A DNA stretch of 64,000 nt from Amphiura filiformis. Taxonomy: Eukaryota; Echinodermata; Ophiuroidea; Amphilepidida; Amphiuridae. This document shows positions 51,860 through 63,679 of the stretch, in pieces. The DNA is taken from contig NC_092635.1 in NCBI RefSeq assembly GCF_039555335.1, forward strand, positions 65,747,558-65,811,557, written 5' to 3'. How positions within the stretch are numbered: the stretch's first letter is position 1; each line of letters opens with the position of its first letter. The notes below the pieces were generated by a model. The model was not told where the DNA came from. It worked only from the letters and a program-made list of their open reading frames with translations, and made no database searches. The position numbers and the translations under genes are program-made.

Positions 51860-52539
51860 TAAACTCATCCCAAAAAGAAAGTATCCAGTTTGATTTTGGT
51901 TCATAAGTCAAAGATGGGGTCTTAAATCAAGACCTACCAAAAGTATGTTACAGATAAATTTATTCCACACAGTTTGATACCTCATTTGTCCAAATCGATC
52001 CGGAATTGATGACACAGCGACCTTTTAAACGCAACAACCTCAATTTTAGAAGTTGCAGTAATTCCTATTGGTGTGGTTTTCCTGCTTCTCAAGATTCGTC
52101 ATAAAGGTACACAATAACAGAGACGAATGAAGACTGTTTGACTTCACTTCATGTGTTTTATTGAATACAGATACTCTTTTACTCCTTCCTTAATGTTTTG
52201 CCCTTCACTCTTCACATCTTCTCCTGCTGCATCAATGACTGCCAGACAGCTGCGGCGCATGCTCTCAGTGAGACGCCTGATGCGCCCTTGATCTATCGCT
52301 GCCCATAATTGAGTAGCAGGACCAAATCAATACTTAATTACTGCAACTTTTTAAATGGAGGTGATTGCATTCAAATGGTCACTGTGTCATCAATTCTGCA
52401 TTGATTTGAACACATGAGGTATCAAACTGTGCGGAATAAATTTATCTGTAACATACTTTTGGTAGGTTTTGATTTAAGGCCACATCTGTGACTTATGGAA
52501 TAAAATCAAACTGGATACTTTCTTTTTGGGATGAGTTTA
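51860..52539 (-). mobile_element. Tc1-like deletion derivative with ~200 bp TIRs
   Basis: AACTCATCCCAAAAAGAAAGT at 51862 is mirrored by ACTTTCTTTTTGGGATGAGTT at 52537, and TA flanks both. The inverted repeats run about 200 bases at roughly 90% identity, through GATACCTCATKTGTYCAAAT and TTGATGACACAG. Between them is the end of a transposase gene on the minus strand. The catalytic core is deleted. Confidence 0.88.
52144..52326 (-). pseudogene. Tc1-like transposase C-terminal remnant
   Basis: The minus-strand frame reads LWAAIDQGRIRRLTESMRRS then CLAVIDAAGEDVKSE and stops at TGA (52146-52144). The RI-R-R-L-x-x-SM-x-R-R-C-x-AVI-A-A pattern is the standard C-terminus of Tc1-family DDE transposases. 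The DDE residues themselves are absent, and no start codon belongs to it. Confidence 0.82.
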
Positions 52540-52781
52540 TAAATAAATTTTTGTTATCAAATCATGGTCAGACTATAACAAACTAAATCCCAAATATGTG
52601 ATTTAGAATACATGTACAGTGGCAACTCGTTAACACAAAAAAACCCTCTCAACATGAAGTTCCTGATAACAAGAAGTATGTTTTACATTCCCAAGCATAC
52701 ATTTCACATGTTATTAGAACTGGATAACACAAACTCCTGATAACAAGAAGTAAAATTTGAATTCCGCACAATTTTGTGTTA

Positions 52782-53154
52782 AATGACGTGATTGGGGCTC
52801 GAGCAAACTGGCATATGAAAATATTGAGAGAGAAAAATCAGGACTCAGCGGGGATTGAACCCCGGACGCTGGATTACCGGTCCAGTGCTTTACCACTGTC
52901 CTACCTGAGTTCACAGTCGGTACTCGGGCAATCTCAACTTAAGTCCCCATGATAACTCTCTCATTGTGTCTCAGCGGCCAATATATATATTAAATAATGA
53001 AGAAGGAGGCGGCCTATATGCTTCACCCTGGCAGGGCGTAAGACAATGCGAAACACAAATTAATATATGCGAGGATCGGAAATAAACGATGCAAGCCCGA
53101 GAAATTATAATTTAAATGACGTGATTGGGGCTCGAGCAAACTGGCATATGAAAA
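52782..53154. repeat. Direct repeat pair around a tRNA-like segment
   Basis: AAATGACGTGATTGGGGCTCG, continuing AGCAAACTGGCATATGAAAA, occurs at 52782-52822 and again at 53114-53154. The 290 bases between contain a tRNA-like sequence. It may be a SINE-like or duplication-derived unit. Confidence 0.7.
52843..52912 (-). tRNA. tRNA-like sequence, anticodon-position GGT, probably non-functional
   Basis: On the minus strand, acceptor-like ACTCAG/CTGAGT ends enclose an A-box-like TAGGACAGTGG. The anticodon stem is CTGGA/TCCAG with loop CCGGTAA (middle GGT, which would read ACC, Thr). The B-box GGTTCAATCCC sits in a CGGG/CCCG stem. The D stem does not pair, and position 33 is C instead of T. A tRNA pseudogene or SINE head is therefore more likely than a working tRNA. 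Confidence 0.45.
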
Positions 53155-53345
53155 TTCAGATGTGTTAATGAGTTTCCACTGTATATCATACTTTATAGTC
53201 CAGTTGACTTCCTCAAGAGAGTGACATCAGTACTTTGTCAGATTTTATACTTTGTGTACAGATGTACTGCCTAATTGATTGTGTATATAACATGCCAGTT
53301 CTTTGAGTGAATCATCATCAGTCGGCTGCGGAGCAGGTGACTACA

Positions 53346-53514
53346 TGCCATGGCTCGAAAAAGTGGGGAATTTGGGAAGCTCATTCCCAGAAATGTTTGT
53401 GTTTGGAGGGAAATTCTGGTATTTGGAAGGAAATTGTGTCTTTTTGTATATAAAAACATACTATAAATTGTGGGAAATTTAGCCTGCTTCCCGGGAAATT
53501 TTTTCGAGCCCTGC
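53346..53514. repeat. MITE family J, copy 2
   Basis: ATGGCTCGAAAAAGTGGGGAA and TTCCCGGGAAATTTTTTCGAG then CCCTGC: inverted ends related to 33843-33988. Confidence 0.62.
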
Positions 53515-54314
53515 TACACGCTTTCTCCAACTGTTGCAATCTTGACCAAGCAAAATAATTTTGTTTGGCTGCAGCATCCCTTCAGTATCTCCCAGGAGGT
53601 GCTGGACATATTGCAAGTACATACAGTGTTTCGCGGCTGTCTTTGAGTGAATATGCATAACTTAAAACTATGCACACACTCTGGAGTACACACTGACGTT
53701 ACTCTCTCGTGGAAGCCAAATGGAATATACAATGGTGGGTTTTTTTTTCACTTTGTATGTAAAATAGCAAATAACCCACACAAAAGGTGTTGTAACACTT
53801 GAAATTCTGACTTCAATTTAAACACTCGCATGGAAAACAAGTTCTACAGGAGAAGAAATTGGTTTTGCACATTTTTTTATTACCATTCATTATCACTTAA
53901 TTCAAGTAAGATATAATTTTAAATGAAAAGATCCATTATGTGAATATTATAGGATTTAATAATTTTTCATCAGTTTGTACATGTATACTACTCAAACTGT
54001 AGATATGTTGGTTTGTGATAGGGTTTGGGTGCTATTTTGTGTGAATTCTGTATTGCTGCACTCTTATTCTGATGTTAGTTAAAATAACAGTCTAAATTAT
54101 ACACTCTCAGCGAAAGGTATATTACATTGTGATCCCAGAAGAGGGTCTCTGGTGGTACTAAATGACTGTGTGTATATGTAGGATGACCATAAAGAAAATT
54201 TGTGCAAAAATCTTTGAATGTTGAGCTATGCTTGTCATTTGTAATTCAGTATTATCAGGTGTTTAATTTGGGGCAGAAATGTAAATTTATGATAATCAAG
54301 CCACAACACTTGTA

Positions 54315-54466
54315 TATACACCAGGCACAAAAAGAAACTTGTCAGTTATATTCATCATTGCTGTTCAACAACCTGATAATTTGTATATTTCAGAATAATC
54401 CAAAATTATCACGTTGTTGAACAGCAAGGGTGACTAACTGACGAGTTTCTTTTTGCGCCTGGTATA
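54315..54466. repeat. Hairpin MITE (CCAGGCACAAAAAGAAAC)
   Basis: CCAGGCACAAAAAGAAACTTG then GCTGTTCAACAAC pairs with GTTGTTGAACAGC and CGAGTTTCTTTTTGCGCCTGG. The arms are about 65 bases and the flanks TATA. Confidence 0.85.
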
Positions 54467-54988
54467 TATGTGCATTGTGGTATGTTGGGGTGCAATTGTA
54501 TCACTTTATTATTCCCGTAAATCACCACATTGTTCAGTCTTTCTGACAATTTCTGTTTTTAAAAAGCGATTTAAGTTTGTAGGTGCATCAGTGTGTTTTG
54601 TATGCAAAGTAGTATCCTCCTTGCATTGGTCTCAAGAAATTTAGAAAATACAACATGTGACGTGGTGGACTTCATCCTTGTCGTGTGGTCCAAAGGTAAA
54701 CCTCTTCTGATAATAAAATTATGTGAATTGATATCATTGTGAGTTTGATATCGTATGTTTGATATCGTATGCGAGTTTGACAGAGTGCCGAATATTTATT
54801 CGCCAACATGAATTCTCTTGAATTATAGAACAGGGGATCAGCCAGTGTCAGAAATAATTGATATGCTGCCCTCTGACTCTTTATATCTAATCCCCTCTGC
54901 TAATTTTAAGAGAATGCATGCTAAGAGGAATTTAACAAGAGAGACAAATCAATTGGCATTCTATATGCTGTAAATATTTCCATTGTGT

Positions 54989-55170
54989 AAAGGTTTGTTA
55001 ATACTACGCCGCAATTGTAGTGCGGTGCATTGCCGATATATATCGATTACTTTTTACAGCGACTTGTCGCATTTCCAAGTTAAAATGTGTTTAACTTTAT
55101 TGCGATGTACAATGCAGTGCGGCATCGCACCGCATGCATCGCAATTGCGGCGTAGTATGAACCAACCTTA
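54989..55170. repeat. Hairpin MITE (ACTACGCCGCAATTG)
   Basis: AAGGTTTGTTAATACTACGCC then GCAATTG at the left and CAATTGCGGCGTAGTATGAAC then CAACCTT at the right. Inner TGCGGTGC/GCACCGCA pairing also occurs. Confidence 0.85.
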
Positions 55171-56624
55171 TTATGAGCCAACTTGAAGCAAATAATAATT
55201 GTATGTGCCTTGAGGAAATTCTCTTGTCATAAAGTCAATTTGTAATTAGTAGTATTTTTTCCATATTTTGTACATAATGTAAGAAAGATTATTGATTATT
55301 CATCTGTATGAAAGTGTGAATAAATTGTAAAGTTGTTGTATCCAAGACTTTGTTTCATCAGTTGATTTGAGTGGGAAGTAGTTAATATTAAACCAGAGCA
55401 GACAGCCTCCATTTTGTGCATGCCAATCATGGAAATAATATACATGTGACTGTACACCATTATGAAAACAACCTTCATGCACATTTAACACTGTAACTCG
55501 AATACAATTTGCTGACGGAAGGGCTCATTCGTAGTGTACGGCCACAAATAGGATTGTTTGCCATACACCTCCATTCTAAGAAACAATGTGTTTGACCTTA
55601 TCACATGCTATTTGAGGCACTTGAAACTGTGTTCCTCTTCCACATCCTACTCCCTTTCCTTTTTAAGAAAGAGAGACAACAACCTCTAATTATCTACAGG
55701 TGTACTGTATTGATCGAAAATGGTTTTTCTCATTTGACTCGCATCCATAGCACTTCTGCCTTCAAAGTAAAATAATCGAACAGTCCAAATAAGTATTTAG
55801 TAAATGGTACCCAACGTTTTACGGATCATTTTCAAATTTGCCCAGAAGATTTGTGGTTATAATGTTACCAAAAATATCTTTGGAACAAGAAAAACTTATG
55901 TCTGAAGGAATAGCAATTTAGGGATGAAACAAAAACTTGACCGGCGGTTCCGTCCGCTTACTATTGTTCTACACAATGGGAACCGGACGGAACTGCCAGT
56001 CGAGTTTTGATTTCACCCCTTACCCACTTGCATATGTATGCATCGAGGGATAAGCTCCACAAGGCCGTATTTGCATTTTTAACCAAAATGAGATGTTGGT
56101 ATCAATCAATTTTTTGGATATATATAGCCCCACTTTCCAGAGGATTGAAAGTGCTGTACTTTCACAATCAGATCACATAAACTACGCTGGTTGCAGCTAA
56201 ACCTGGCTGGTTGCAGCCGTACCCAGCGCAAACCTATCCGTACTTAGATTGTCACATCCACCAAGTATCTCTGCAGCTCCCCAAATTCCATTGGGTGAAG
56301 GAAGTTTTTTGATAACCAAACAACTAATCACCGATTTCCAGTCGATTAGTTTTGCGATTCCAATTTGTATTTGTTGAAATTTCAATTGAATGAACAAAGT
56401 CCAAACCAAACACAAACTTGAATTTGCCATGCTTCTTTCAACACAGCTGAAGCACCAGGGTTTTATTTTCAAACAACATGATCAATTTCTCTGCATACAC
56501 TAATTATGGGTTTACGGTAAAGTGCTAACATTCAATTTAATTCCTAGGTTGTAAAACAAGTCCGCTGTATTTCTACGCACCCCTACCTGATCCAATAGTT
56601 TCCAACATCTGGCATTATGCAGTA
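55171..56624. other. Intergenic, one small hairpin
   Basis: Apart from an inverted repeat at 55921-56020 (GGTTCCGTCCG with CGGACGGAACTGCC, extending to AAACAAAAACTTGA-like ends), nothing is recognised. The minus-strand 91-residue frame at 56197-56472 shows no family feature. Confidence 0.55.
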
Positions 56625-56794
56625 TCCATTTACTTCACCTCCTATGGGAGACATGACCTTAATCTCCCACACAGAGTGAATTTCAAACGGAGTCGCCCAT
56701 TCAGGTAACCCCATTTGAAATTCACACCCCTGTGCAGAAGATAAAGGTTATGACTTCCATAGGGGGTGTAGGATTTCAACTGGAATAGCCAAAT
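56625..56794. repeat. MITE family A, copy 3
   Basis: CCTATGGGAGACATGACCTTA then ATCTCCCACACAG, CATTCAGGTAACCCCATTTGA, and the right end GGATTTCAACTGGAATAGCCA. The left terminus is worn. Confidence 0.82.
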
Positions 56795-57501
56795 TGCTTT
56801 TCTCTGGCTTCACTGATTGGATGAGCAGGGACAGGCGATTTGCGCGAAAAAAAATAGCAAACTGTTGAGGTAGGGGGTTTGTATCAATAAGCTTACAACT
56901 ACATTTTACACCGGCTACGTCAGGTGGGAGATCATTTTCATACACAATTTTAATATCCTTATTATTACTACTTAATTTCTTCCACCAGAATGCGGGAGCG
57001 GAACTATCAGCTATGTGATATGATCGGGGGCAACAAGTCTTCTTACATCAAAACTGCTGCAAAACGCATGGAAATTGAACTTTTTGTTATAAAGCTCTAG
57101 AAAAAAATTGCTTCAAACAATAAGAAACAATTTGAGCACCTTTTATTTTTTGTATCTCAAAATCAGTATTAGCATAATTAGACTCACTGCCCTGGATCAT
57201 GTCGCATATAAAACAAGTAATATTCCTAATCCATTTCAGTCGGAATGAAACACTGATTATTACTATACTTATACACATTCCCAAGATCAAAATGTGGACA
57301 TGATTAAGCTACGCTTTTTACAAATGTACTTATTACTTCTTCAAATGTACTTATTACTTCTGAACAAAGTGAACACTATTTGGCCAACACTGAAGACAGC
57401 ATCCGTTAACCTCATCCCTGATTAGAACAAGCACTGTTACAAATATGTGTGCAGTCACATCACACTGGTGCATAGTAAACATTTTGAACGCATGTGTCAA
57501 T

Positions 57502-58145
57502 TTAAGGGGTATGGAATGAGCGTTTCGACAGTATTTTTTGTGGGACATGAGAGCACATCAGACATATCGAATTGCATTCTGAATACGAAGAATATCTTTC
57601 TGATATCAAATAATTTTCATTATTTGAAATTCACGATATAATACAAATTTTATGACAAATTATTAAAATTTGATATTTTTCACATTTTTGATATATAACA
57701 GTCCTCAAAGTAAATTCTATAAATCTAATGATATATTTTTAAAGTGTATGTAGCTGGAAGGAAAAGCCGATGATCAATGGAAAATTTTGACCTTTCATAT
57801 TGAAGATATGGATTTTTTTCCCAAAAAGACCTATTTTTTTTTTTTTTTTTGAAAAAAATCCATATCTTCAATAAAGGTCAAAATTTTCAATTGATCGTCG
57901 GTTTTTCATCTCACCTACATACACTTTAAGTATAAATCATCAGATTTATAAAGTTTACTCGAGTACTGTTAAATATAAATTTTAATCATTTGCCATAAAA
58001 TGTGTATTACATTGCGAATTTCAAAAATCAAAATAATTTGATAGCAGAAGGGCATTCATTGTGTTCAGAATGCAATTTGATATGTCTGATGTGCTCTAAT
58101 GTCCCACAATAAATACTGTCCAAATGTTCATACCCCAGCCCTTAA
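57502..58145. mobile_element. Fold-back element family F, copy 2
   Basis: TTAAGGGGTATGGAATGAGCG at the left and CATACCCCAGCCCTTAA at the right. The interior order is the inverse of copy 1 at 32045. It has the same CATATCTTCAAT-centred arms and poly-T loop. Confidence 0.85.
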
Positions 58146-59166
58146 TAGAAGCCCCTGTCATAAATAATTGCCTAGGTTACATTTACTACTTAATGAGACA
58201 AGTTGAAAAAGTATCTGCTCCGCTTAAGTCACTTGCTTGACTTAGGCAAATTGCTTGATTTTGGTTAATAAAATGACTTTGGCAAATACTTTATCAGTGC
58301 GAAAACATGATGCATTGTCAAAATACAACTAGTTTTTTCTCGTGTTTTTTTTCCTTAAGTTTTTGTGATATTATCAAAACATTTATATAATATTACATGA
58401 TATAGATTTATGATATAAATATTGATAAAAAATGGTGGGTGCAATGCATAATTTTGACTGAAAGAAATTCAAACGGCAAGAATATGACAAAAGTGCCTGC
58501 AAACAAGTAAAATTAATAATGCAAAAAATTGAAGGTGGTTTCTGTGGATTTGCTATAAGCAAAACATCCTCTGTATAATGTTTCTAGCTAAGGCCAAAAT
58601 AAAATAAAGGTTTGTCTCAAAGCTCACGAGTGGTTTGAAAAATGCGAAATGCGTTTTTTTTTAGTCCCGACTTTTTATGGTATTTTTCCAGGAAAATTTA
58701 CATTTTTTTTAAATAAAAAAAATTCTGCATTTCTTTTTTTTTTTTCAAATTGCACGATTTTACAAATGCGCGCCCAACCTTTTTTTTTTTGGCCTTAGTT
58801 ATTTGATGCATCTGTGATAAACAAGTAAAAATAAACTACCTTTAAAAAGGTGGAGTATGTATAAAAGGCTTGCAATCCATTACTGTGATCAACAGGTGAA
58901 ACACTTACATCACCAACTACACACAGCAAGAAATACTTGGACTCAATTTTACTGAAATGGTGACTTGGAATATGGCCAAAACTTGATACCAAAACCAAAA
59001 TTATAATTTAGTCCAACTATATTCATCTACCTGGATGATTGAAAATATTCATAAATACACCCAAAACTTGATACATTGGGGGAAAAAAAGATAGCAGATA
59101 AAACTTATAATTCAGTAAATGTGTCATATAAAACATAATCCTTTTAAGATACCATTTATAATAAGA
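58146..59166. other. Intergenic, nothing recognised
   Basis: AT-rich with T/A homopolymer runs at 58650-58795. The 67-residue frame at 58795-58998 is not supported as a gene. Confidence 0.55.
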
Positions 59167-59330
59167 TATTCAAGTTGAAATCCATACACCGCCTATGGAA
59201 GATAATGACTTTAATCTGCCACACAGGGAGTCTGCCACAATGGGTGACTCCATTTTAAAACTAATCCTCTGTGTGGGAGATTTAGGACATGTCTTCGATT
59301 GAGGTGTATGGATTTTAACAGAATATCCCA
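59167..59330. repeat. MITE family A, copy 4
   Basis: TTCAAGTTGAAATCCATACAC at the left, CTGCCACACAGGGAG in the middle, and GTATGGATTTTAACAGAATAT then CCCA at the right. Confidence 0.82.
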
Positions 59331-59725
59331 ATTTCATTGTATCATTCTATTTCTTGGTCTTTTTTTATGTATGAATCACAGAATTAAAGACAGAGAATCG
59401 GGACTCAACCGCTATCTTGATACAGGCATGGAGCAAACATTGGTGGTATTCGGTTTCCCTCAGAATGCACTCGAGGCATTCGTTGTCATGCAAGCGCAGC
59501 ATGGATGAAGGGCGCATTTGAGAGACGCACTTGATGCGACCTGCACGCGAGTACCAAGACACTTCCGATGAGACGCAGACCCAAATACCCCCAATTTTCT
59601 CCCCATAGCTGACGGCGCGATTGTACGTGGCGGTATAGGGAGTCCCGGTTCTCCTTCTCTAATTCTGTGGTATGAACTAAACAATATTTCATTACTGTAC
59701 ATGTACATATTACTACCAATTGAGA
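59193..59725 (+). repeat. Segmental duplication, unit 1
   Basis: 533 bases holding most of a family A copy and a whole family B copy. They are repeated at 59973-60506 with only a few differences. A unique spacer of about 250 bases separates the units. Confidence 0.93.
59378..59677. repeat. MITE family B, copy 2
   Basis: CACAGAATTAAAGACAGAGAA and TTCTCCTTCTCTAATTCTGTG are inverted ends. The interior contains GAGAGACGCACTTGATGCGA. Confidence 0.85.
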
Positions 59726-59972
59726 AAAACGGCGAACATTTGGTCGAATCTTTCCATTACTATCATATCGTGAAAAACCAAATAGCTGAGGAGTTAGCTC
59801 AATATACTAGGAAAATATTATAACCGAGGACCCCATGACGAGACTGGCTAAATAAGCTGTATTTTTGCTGGAAAGGGTCCGAATAATTGGCAGTCGATGG
59901 GCGCCATCTTGGACAAATTTAGGGTACCAAACTCCCCAAAAACTGTCAATCAACATAATTTAGGGTACCAAA

Positions 59973-60506
59973 CTATGGAAGATAATGACTTTAATCTGCC
60001 ACACAGGGAGTCTGCCACAATGGGTGACTCCATTTTAAAACTAATCCTCTGTGTGGGAGATTTAGGACATGTCTTCGATTGAGGTGTATGGATTTTAACA
60101 GGAATATCCCAATTTCATTGTATCATTCTATTTCTTGGTCTTTTTTTATGTATGAATCACAGAATTAAAGACAGAGAATCGGGACTCAACCGCTATCTTG
60201 ATACAGGCATGGAGCAAACATTGGTGGTATTCGGTTTCCCTCAGAATGCACTCGAGGCATTCGTTGTCATGCAAGCGCAGCATGGATGAAGGGCGCATTT
60301 GAGAGACGCACTTGATGCGACCTGCACGCGAGTACCAAGACACTTCAGATGAGACGCAGACCCAAATACCCCCAATTTTCTCCCCATAGCTGACGGCACG
60401 ATTGTACGTGTCGGTATAGGGAGTCCCGGTTCTCCTTCTCTAATTCTGTGGTATGAACTAAACAATATTTCATTACTGTACATGTACATAATACTACCAA
60501 TTGAGA
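59973..60506 (+). repeat. Segmental duplication, unit 2
   Basis: The second copy of 59193-59725, offset 780-781 bases. It starts exactly inside the family A element (CTATGGAAGATAATGACTTT) and ends at CTACCAATTGAGA. Confidence 0.93.
60159..60459. repeat. MITE family B, copy 3
   Basis: The family B copy inside duplication unit 2, differing from copy 2 at a handful of positions. Confidence 0.85.
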
Positions 60507-61000
60507 GAAAAAAGCATAATCAAAAAAAAAACCTCCAATATGCCTCATGATGACATATGAAGGCTTTTTAGCACACATAATAAAACTAAAAAAGAAGCTA
60601 TTACTTTACTTACAAAATCTGAAACGGATTAAAACCAGATTGTTTACAAATACAAATGCTATAACTATTTTAAGAACTAGGAATTTATTACAGGGTACAA
60701 AAATGTATATAAAGGATTGAAAAATAACATTAAAAAATATTGAATGTTTATGAGTACAGTGGTTTAAGAATATGTTCACCAGGTGAAAAAAAGACTGTTC
60801 CTTTCAACAAGGCTGTGCTAAGTTGAATGGAACGTACAGTTTACATTTCACCAAATGAAAGTATTCTTAACATTAATAAAATAAAAACATTCAATATTTG
60901 TTTTATACAACTTGTATATAAATTCCTTTTCTTCCACTTAATTTGTTAATCACCAGGAAAACACCCGCACCCACACCAATAAGACGCGTTTAGTGTCACC
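60507..61000. other. Intergenic, nothing certain
   Basis: ATATTGAATGTTTATGAGTAC at 60735-60755 and AAAACATTCAATATTTG at 60885 are inverted around GTTCACCAGGTG/CACCAAATG. This is probably another worn hairpin element. Confidence 0.45.
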
Positions 61001-61046
61001 ATGCAATATACGCTCGCGTTTGTCAGCGTTGCCACGGTTGCTACAC
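61001..61046 (+). CDS. Possible first coding exon, signal-peptide-like
   Basis: The context TCACCATGC (good Kozak) opens MQYTLAFVSVATVAT and meets a strong donor CACAC|GTGAGTAC. The 15 residues are hydrophobic, as in a signal peptide. CGTTGCCACGGTTGC within it also resembles an RFX half-site. No downstream partner exon is identified in the remaining 3 kb, so this is only a candidate. Confidence 0.25.
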
Positions 61047-61075
61047 GTGAGTACTATTTTGCCTGTACCTCATCC

Positions 61076-61287
61076 AGAGTGGCGGCGCCACGGGGGGCAT
61101 GGGGGGAAATCCCCCCCCCCCCGTCAGAACTCTTGCCCCCCAGTAAAAACCCAAAATTACGACAATTTCCACTTTTTGCGGCAATTTTGCACAAAATTTG
61201 TTGATTTTGCCCCCCCTGAAATTCACTTGCCCCTCAATGCCCACCCCCCTCAAAAAAAAAAAAAAAAAATTCCTGGAGCCGCCACTG
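61076..61287. repeat. MITE family C, copy 4
   Basis: AGTGGCGGCGCCACGGGGGG and GGAGCCGCCACT ends. The interior (CCACTTTTTGCGGCAATTTTG, GCCCCCCCTGAAATTCACTTG) is in the opposite orientation to copies 2 and 3. Confidence 0.88.
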
Positions 61288-62112
61288 ACCTCATCCTGTC
61301 TTTGGCCTGAATGGATCGCATAATATGTGACAAAAGATTAAGAGTATTTAAGTTTCAAGGGATGTATATCTGGATTAGGGCTCTGACCGACCATATTCTG
61401 CATTCTACACTGGATTTTGGTTGTAGCCTTATACATGTCTACTATAATTATCCTTCAATTTGGTCTTGCAAATGCTAAGAAATTTGAAAACTTTTATTCC
61501 CAAAAAACTGTAAATACATCACTTGAATTCCTTTTTTGGATTTTCAAGGTTTATTTTAAGTTTTATCCTTTATCAACTTAGCACCTCTTAAAATAAGATA
61601 ACAGAATTCCTGAATCAGAGGTAAGCAAAATACTGATACGCAACACTTAAAAATGCACCAATATTTAATTTGTAAGCTGGACCACCTACTCAAAATAATT
61701 CTAGAATGATCAACATATGCCAGTCATTTAACTTACACAAAAACATACTACCTGCATGAGATCATGAATATGCATGAATATCCCAAAAAAATGTTAAAAC
61801 GTAACCAAACATTCACACTGCGGTATCTATTTAACAAACAAGCTTGCCATTCCAAAGCTACACATATTACGTTGTGAGTATGTTTACCATTTAAAATGGT
61901 GTTCTTGATAGCGTGGTATAAATATTTTACCGCATTACAATATATGTGGTCAACATTTAAAATATTTAAGTTATAATATATATGTTATATTTTTGTCATT
62001 TGTACAAATGTGACATTTAATTACAGGGCAGTACAAAAACACTGATCAATATGGACAAGTTTCTATAAAAGTAATCCATGGAACACCAATCCGCATGTCA
62101 TCGATAGATCAC
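61288..62112. other. Intergenic, nothing recognised
   Basis: AT-rich. TTTATT at about 61492 and 61550 would be minus-strand AATAAA signals and might end the minus-strand gene at 63.7 kb. Confidence 0.45.
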
Positions 62113-62305
62113 TGGGCTATTCTAGGTGAAATCCATCATCCCCTATGGAAGACATGACCTTTATCTCCCACACAGGGGGTAAAGAATTCCAAATGGAGTC
62201 ACCCATTCAGGTAAGCCATTTGAAATTCATACTTCCAGTGTGGAAGATTAAGGTCATGTCTTCCATAGAGGTGTTATGTATATAGATTTCAACTGGAATT
62301 GCCCA
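62113..62305. repeat. MITE family A, copy 5
   Basis: TGGGCTATTCTAGGTGAAATC and GATTTCAACTGGAATTGCCCA ends, with CCTATGGAAGACATGACCTT and its mirror AAGGTCATGTCTTCCATAG. It is the best example of the family's full palindrome. Confidence 0.88.
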
Positions 62306-63679
62306 ATATTGGGAGTGGTATGCGGATTCATCTAAGATCCTGCATATAGTGCTCTGGGCACAGCCTGCATCAAGTTCTATTTTATAACATCAACAAAATA
62401 TAGATAACCTTTTTGAATAGCATTATGTTTTTGGTTTTTTCTTCATTTTTATATATTTTGTGGGGAACAAAAAAAACATATTGCAGGATTTAATGCATAC
62501 TTTTGTTGTGAAAGCGGACGTGACTGTTGACAGAACTTTTGAGGAAATAAGCACTGTGTGTACAGGCAGCATCAAAAAGGTTGTTACCCCGGGTTGTTAC
62601 TCACACATTTTGATAAGTTTGCCTATCCCAAATGCACCATTGGATCCACTTGAAATTACCATAAGTCTGGTCATTTCAAGTGGACCAAATGGTGTATATG
62701 GAACTATGGGATGTGCAATAATCATGTTGATGCAGGCTATAAGTTTTAACACTGCAATGCAAATAGTTTTAATATGTGACCTTCTGCCACCAAATGGGCT
62801 GTAATGCTGGCATTTTTGAGATATTGGACCTGGCAACTTTTCTTCAAAATAAGCTTTACATTGATATATTACATGTCCATGTTACTCATTTGCAAGGTAG
62901 TACAAATCAGTAAGAGTCCTTTGTTTTCTATTGTTTATGGGAGGTTCAATGGTCCATAATATCAAAACAAGCTCTTCCAACATTTTGGCCTATTCACGGT
63001 CAGTGTTTACTCTCTCTGGAAATTGGGTGCGCCAAATGAGACATTATCTTCCCAAATTGGCCAAATTTTGGCTCAGTAATTCCCCAAATTGACTAATTGT
63101 AATACAGCATTGCAAATTTGTGTGGGCCAAAAATAATTTTCACTGGGCCAAACTTGAGACATACGGCCTCTGAGTAAACACTGTTCACGGTGGATGGTCA
63201 TATATTCTCTTCTTTAATATTCTCCAATATGAATTGTTCTAAACTTGGTGACATCACTGGAAAACAAGTCTATTCACTCATGGCTAATGCCGATGTATCG
63301 ATTGAAAGAACGTTAAATGTTTCGGAATTATCATCATTGGCATACATTTTTGGAGAGGATATGCATTAGAAAAAATTTTTGGCAAACAAGAAACATAATT
63401 ATCAATAAGTACTTTTAAGTAAAATCTTACTGTAAAGTGTGGTAATAAAGTGTAGTAAGGATCAAAAATTGGCAACATTTAAATTTGTGATGGAAACAAA
63501 TTGTACATTTTGATGGCAACAAGAAATTTAATTTTTTCTTATTTTTTTTCACCCAAAAAAGAAGACTAGATAACACCATACTAAAATCGTGTACGCATTC
63601 TGGTAGAATTAGTATTTAATTTTTAGATGGTAGGCACATTTGGAAGCAATCTACAAAACTTAATGGCATACGGTGGGTA
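62306..63679. other. Probable noncoding, with short inverted repeats
   Basis: ATCCACTTGAAATTACCATA at 62645 is partly mirrored by GGTCATTTCAAGTGGACC at about 62668. GTCAGTGTTTACTC at 62999-63013 is mirrored by GAGTAAACACTGTTCACGGT at about 63172. The 114-residue frame at 62460-62804 crosses the first and has no family match. Confidence 0.5.
63614..63619 (-). terminator. ATTAAA polyadenylation signal candidate (minus strand)
   Basis: TTTAAT on the plus strand, about 60 bases downstream of the candidate minus-strand stop at 63680. It is weak evidence on its own. Confidence 0.25.

Noticed and set aside
62460-62804. 114-residue plus-strand frame
   Set aside because: It spans an inverted repeat, has no conserved motif and gives an equally long shadow on the other strand.
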